In this document: one piece after another, positions 20,231 through 23,657 of the stretch
How positions within the stretch are numbered: the stretch's first letter is position 1
Layout of the letters: each line of letters begins with the position of its first letter
DNA from: Clostridia bacterium
Lineage (GTDB): Bacteria > Bacillota_A > Clostridia > Oscillospirales > CAG-382
Assembly (NCBI GenBank): GCA_017517985.1
Contig: JAFWWX010000406.1
Coordinates: 1 to 23,657, forward strand
Direction of reading: 5' to 3'
Length of the DNA: 23,657 nt
Notes under the pieces: model-generated
Told to the model about the DNA's origin: nothing
Database searches by the model: none
What the model saw: only the letters and a program-made list of their open reading frames with translations
Translations under genes and position numbers: made by a program

Positions 20231-23200
20231 TCATTCCTCTTTTGGTGAATAAAGATTGAATATTTTCTCTGTCATACTTTCAACCTCCGACTGTGCGGAG
20301 TATTTTATACTGTAGTAAGGATTTGCCCCGGAGCAGTAGAGAAGGTTTTTACCAAACACCGCATACATTTCCTTGAGTATTTCCTTTGACGGTGTTTCCG
20401 GGTACACATTGAGTCTTCCGGATTTTGCTTCAATTCTCTTTATTCTGAGTTTTTCTCCTGTTGCACGCACGCAGGAAATCCATATAAGCGTTGTTACAGC
20501 CTTCGGCATTTCTCCGTATCTGTCAAGAAGCTCGTCTGTCACATCATCCGCATCAGCTCTGCCCTCTATTGCTGCAATCTTCTTATAAGCTTCTATTCTT
20601 GCACCCGGCATTGAAATATAGCTTTCCGGTATATATGCGTTCATACCAAGGTCAACGGTACATTCACACTTCTTAGCTGTTGTCTCACCTTTTTCCTCAA
20701 GTACTGCTTCCTCAAGAAGCTTTATATAAAGGTCATATCCGACAGCCTCGAGATGTCCCGACTGTTCAGCTCCAAGAAGATTGCCTGCTCCTCTTATTTC
20801 AAGGTCGCGCATAGCAATTTTAAACCCTGAACCGAACTCGGTATATTCACGCACTGCAGAAAGTCTCTTTTGTGCCACCTCTGAAAGTGGCTTTGCACCG
20901 TCATAGGTAAGATACGCATATGCGCGTCTTGCGCTTCTTCCGACTCTGCCTCTTATCTGATGAAGCTGGGAAAGCCCCATTCTGTCCGCGTGTTCGATAA
21001 TAAGGGTGTTGGCATTGGGTACATCAACCCCAGTTTCAATAATTGTCGTACACACAAGAACATCAATATCGCCGTCAACAAGTCTTCGCCATATATCCGA
21101 AAGCACGTCCTCCGTCATCTGTCCGTGGGCTACAGCAATATTTGCATCCGGCACTATCTTGCGTATTGCCTCAGCTGTTCCCTCTATTCCGTCAACCTTA
21201 TTACGAAGATAAAATACCTGTCCGCCACGACGAAGTTCTCTCTGTATCGCCTCGCCGATAACTCCCATATCGTGTTCCATAACATAGGTCTGAACCGGAT
21301 ATCTGTCCTGCGGTGCTTCTTCAAGTACGGACATATCACGGATTCCTGCCATTGCCATATTGAGAGTTCTTGGTATCGGCGTTGCGGTAAGCGTTAGGAC
21401 ATCCACATTTTCAGAAAGCTGTTTCAGCTTCTCCTTGTGTGCAACACCGAAACGCTGTTCCTCGTCAACCACAAGAAGTCCCAGATCCTTAAATTCTATA
21501 TCCTTTGAAAGAAGTCTGTGAGTTCCGATAATAAGGTCTATTGCCCCTGTACGGAGTTTCTTTAATGTTTCCTTTATTTGCTTTGGGGTTTTGAATCTTG
21601 AAATAACATCAATATTGCAAGGGAAATCACTGAATCTTGAAAGAGCTGTTTCGTAATGTTGCCATGCAAGAATGGTGGTAGGCACAAGTATTGCCGCCTG
21701 TTTTCCCTCGGCAATACACTTAAAGACAGCTCTCAGAGCAACCTCTGTTTTTCCAAAGCCCACATCCCCGCAAAGAAGTCTGTCCATAGGATAGCCCTGC
21801 TCCATATCCTTTTTTATCTCGGATATTGCCTCGAGCTGACCGTCTGTTTCCTCATATATAAACTTACTTTCAAAATCGTTCTGCCATTCGCCATCCGGCG
21901 AGAAAGCATAACCCGGAAGTCGTCTTCTTTTGGCGTAAAGCTCAATAAGCTCCTTTGCCATATCTTTTGCGGCTCTCTTTACTCTTGTTTTGGTTTTCTG
22001 CCAATCCTGACCTCCGATTTTTGAAAGTCTGACGCTCTCTCCTGCACCTGCGTATCTTGACACTCTGTCAAGCTGGTCTGCAGGAACATATATTACATCA
22101 TTTCCCGCATAGATGATTGTGATATAATCCCTTGTTATACCGCCGACAGTGAGAGTTTTGATTCCGTCATATCTGCCTATTCCGTGTACCGTATGAACAA
22201 CAAAATCCCCAACGGTCAAATCCGAATAGGACAATATCTTCTTTGCACCGGATTTTCTTGCTGTACTTTTTCTGGCAGCAGATTTTGAAGTATTATGCTC
22301 CGTTCTGCCCTCTGTCAGAAAAGCTATTTTTGCACTTGTCAGCTCAAAGCCAGGGAAGGTGTGCGTGTTTTCGTTCTTATATGTGATATATACATATTCT
22401 GAGGATATAGAGCCACAGGAAAGCTCACCTGGAGACACAAGAAGCGACTTTATATGTCTGTCGGACATAAGGGAATTAAGCACCCCTGCGCTGTGAAGAG
22501 AACCTGAAAGAATTACGGTCTTAAAGCCCCGTTCCCTGTAATCTTCAAGGTCATCACAGAGAACATCCATATCCTTTGTAAAGGCATTTGTCGCCTTTGT
22601 CCTGAAGGAATATATGCCGGAAAACTTCATATTTGAGCTTTGAGTAAAAGTATTACATACAAGAGTCGGGCGCTCTCTCACCTTTGACAGAAGATACTCA
22701 TAATTTTCGCAGTATACTGTCTTTTTAAGGTTAATCTCGCCCTGCTCTGCAAGGAATGTGAGAGTTTGTGCAAGTTGCATTTCATAGTTTTCAAGTCGCT
22801 CTGTTATTCTTGCAAGGTCAAATAGGAAAAGGCATCCTCCGGCATAGTCAAGAAGTGTCGAACTTTTACCGATTATCCCCGGAAGATATTTGTCAATGCA
22901 GGCAAGTGTACCACCTATGAGTGCTTGTTTTTCGTTTTTCAGCCTTAAAATAAGGGCTTCGCAATCAGAGACTTTAAGCTTGTCGTCGCCTTTTTCAGCA
23001 AGTTTTCTGCGATTTTCAGCCCCCCGGAGCAGTTCGTCTATTTCCGACTGTATCTTATTTATTTCGTCCTCTGTCAGAATTATTTCCATCGCAGGTGTAA
23101 TTACAACTCTTGATACATTCTCCGTCCTTCTCTGTGTGAGAATGTCAAAAGTGCCTGCGCAGTCCACCTCGTCACCGAAAAACTCCACTCTGACAGGGCT

Positions 23201-23657
23201 TTCAGCATCCGGCGGAAACACATCCAGTATATCACCGCGGATTGCAAACTGTCCTTTTCCCTCGACGGTATCTGCCCTTGTGTAGCCTAAATACACAAGT
23301 CTTTCCGAAAGCTCGTCTGTTGGAAATTCTTCGCCTATTGCGAGAACGATTTCGTCAATGCATCTTTTTTTCGGAGGGAGTATTCCCAGAAGTGCCTCCG
23401 GAACACATATGACAATTTTAGCTTTTCCGGTTGCTATTGAACGAAGTACATTTATTCTTTCGTGTTCAAATTCACGGGAGGCTGCACTTATATTATAAAA
23501 AACATAGTCACGCTGTGAGAATACAAATATTCCATCCGAGAATGATGAAAGAAATCTTGCTAGGTTATATGCGGTTTTCTCATCCGGAACGCAGATAATA
23601 CTGCACTCGTCTTTTGAAACCACTGTTTCTTCGTTTGCAAGCGAAAAACAAAGGGCA
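20231..23657 (-). CDS. mfd: Transcription-repair coupling factor Mfd, N-terminus missing at right edge
   Basis: An ATP-dependent translocase that pushes stalled RNA polymerase off DNA lesions and recruits UvrA. About 1,141 residues are visible. The frame is still open at the window edge (ALCFSLANEETVVSKDE), so a GTG at 23623 is not the real start and about 20-40 residues lie outside. In order: a UvrB-like N-terminal module (YTRADTVEGKGQFAIRGDIL), the CarD-like polymerase-binding domain (LTVGDFVVHTVHGIGRYDGI), the SF2 motor with Walker A GDVGFGKTEVAL, DEEQ box VVDEEQRFGV, TLTATPIPRTL and motif VI QIRGRVGRS, and the TRCF C-terminal domain. A Lys/Ser/Ala-rich linker precedes the CarD-like domain. 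Probably the first gene here of a block running to holA. Confidence 0.96.
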   Translation of the reverse strand, partial: ALCFSLANEETVVSKDECSIICVPDEKTAYNLARFLSSFSDGIFVFSQRDYVFYNISAASREFEHERINVLRSIATGKAKIVICVPEALLGILPPKKRCIDEIVLAIGEEFPTDELSERLVYLGYTRADTVEGKGQFAIRGDILDVFPPDAESPVRVEFFGDEVDCAGTFDILTQRRTENVSRVVITPAMEIILTEDEINKIQSEIDELLRGAENRRKLAEKGDDKLKVSDCEALILRLKNEKQALIGGTLACIDKYLPGIIGKSSTLLDYAGGCLFLFDLARITERLENYEMQLAQTLTFLAEQGEINLKKTVYCENYEYLLSKVRERPTLVCNTFTQSSNMKFSGIYSFRTKATNAFTKDMDVLCDDLEDYRERGFKTVILSGSLHSAGVLNSLMSDRHIKSLLVSPGELSCGSISSEYVYITYKNENTHTFPGFELTSAKIAFLTEGRTEHNTSKSAARKSTARKSGAKKILSYSDLTVGDFVVHTVHGIGRYDGIKTLTVGGITRDYITIIYAGNDVIYVPADQLDRVSRYAGAGESVRLSKIGGQDWQKTKTRVKRAAKDMAKELIELYAKRRRLPGYAFSPDGEWQNDFESKFIYEETDGQLEAISEIKKDMEQGYPMDRLLCGDVGFGKTEVALRAVFKCIAEGKQAAILVPTTILAWQHYETALSRFSDFPCNIDVISRFKTPKQIKETLKKLRTGAIDLIIGTHRLLSKDIEFKDLGLLVVDEEQRFGVAHKEKLKQLSENVDVLTLTATPIPRTLNMAMAGIRDMSVLEEAPQDRYPVQTYVMEHDMGVIGEAIQRELRRGGQVFYLRNKVDGIEGTAEAIRKIVPDANIAVAHGQMTEDVLSDIWRRLVDGDIDVLVCTTIIETGVDVPNANTLIIEHADRMGLSQLHQIRGRVGRSARRAYAYLTYDGAKPLSEVAQKRLSAVREYTEFGSGFKIAMRDLEIRGAGNLLGAEQSGHLEAVGYDLYIKLLEEAVLEEKGETTAKKCECTVDLGMNAYIPESYISMPGARIEAYKKIAAIEGRADADDVTDELLDRYGEMPKAVTTLIWISCVRATGEKLRIKRIEAKSGRLNVYPETPSKEILKEMYAVFGKNLLYCSGANPYYSIKYSAQSEVESMTEKIFNLYSPKEE

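Noticed and set aside
20960..21397. 145-codon and other long plus-strand frames inside mfd (also 21656-22024 and 22890-23285)
   Set aside because: They lie opposite conserved Mfd motor and N-terminal domains and have low-complexity, Ser/His/Leu-rich translations typical of antisense shadows.
23621..23623. GTG as the start of mfd
   Set aside because: The frame stays open to the window edge, the upstream residues fit the family's N-terminal region, and no ribosome binding site precedes the GTG.

Overview
The window reads as chromosomal DNA of a low-to-moderate GC Firmicute of the class Clostridia, most likely a Ruminococcaceae/Oscillospiraceae-type gut or rumen bacterium. The reasons are the sigma-A promoters and GGAGG ribosome binding sites, a BspA-type leucine-rich-repeat protein that ends in a type I dockerin, a CotJC-like manganese catalase, a PepV-type dipeptidase and a two-subunit ABC exporter. 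There are no rRNA or tRNA genes, CRISPR arrays, insertion sequences or phage genes. Eighteen protein-coding loci are supported. Two run off the ends of the window, and one is split by an in-frame stop.

Layout. (1) 1-2031, minus strand: a promoter drives a TerB_C-domain protein whose stop codon abuts the start of a DUF2791/BrxD-like P-loop ATPase that runs off the left edge. This pair belongs to a known ATPase/TerB/helicase association and is the best candidate for a poorly described stress or defence system. (2) 2127-5992, minus: a heterodimeric ABC multidrug-type exporter with one degenerate and one consensus ATPase half, closed by a terminator. (3) 6148-8820: a PepV-like M20 dipeptidase (minus) diverges from a patatin-like phospholipase with a TTG start (plus). 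(4) 8821-10344, minus: a secreted leucine-rich-repeat/dockerin protein interrupted by TAA. (5) 10427-11139, plus: a prolyl-tRNA editing protein. (6) 11202-13628, minus: a Mn catalase and an orphan solute-binding lipoprotein. (7) 13784-14264, plus: an RNHCP zinc-ribbon protein. (8) 14268-23657, minus: a housekeeping block in the order mfd, PpiC/PrsA-like foldase lipoprotein, mreD-like gene, PflX-type radical SAM gene, holA, then secG with its own near-consensus promoter, then mnmE.

How it works together. The right-hand 9 kb serves core functions: transcription-coupled repair, replication clamp loading, protein export and folding, cell shape, and tRNA U34 modification. Terminator hairpins lie directly upstream of the ribosome binding sites of the foldase gene and of mnmE, which suggests read-through control or attenuation. 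The foldase leader also contains two mutually exclusive pairings. The left half is a series of short, individually promoted units for export, peptide use, lipid hydrolysis, surface or fibre binding, tRNA quality control and peroxide detoxification. Several called starts were moved to an internal ATG (or TTG) because a Shine-Dalgarno sequence, and in one case a promoter, fits only there. All functional calls rest on motif recognition by eye; no database search was run.
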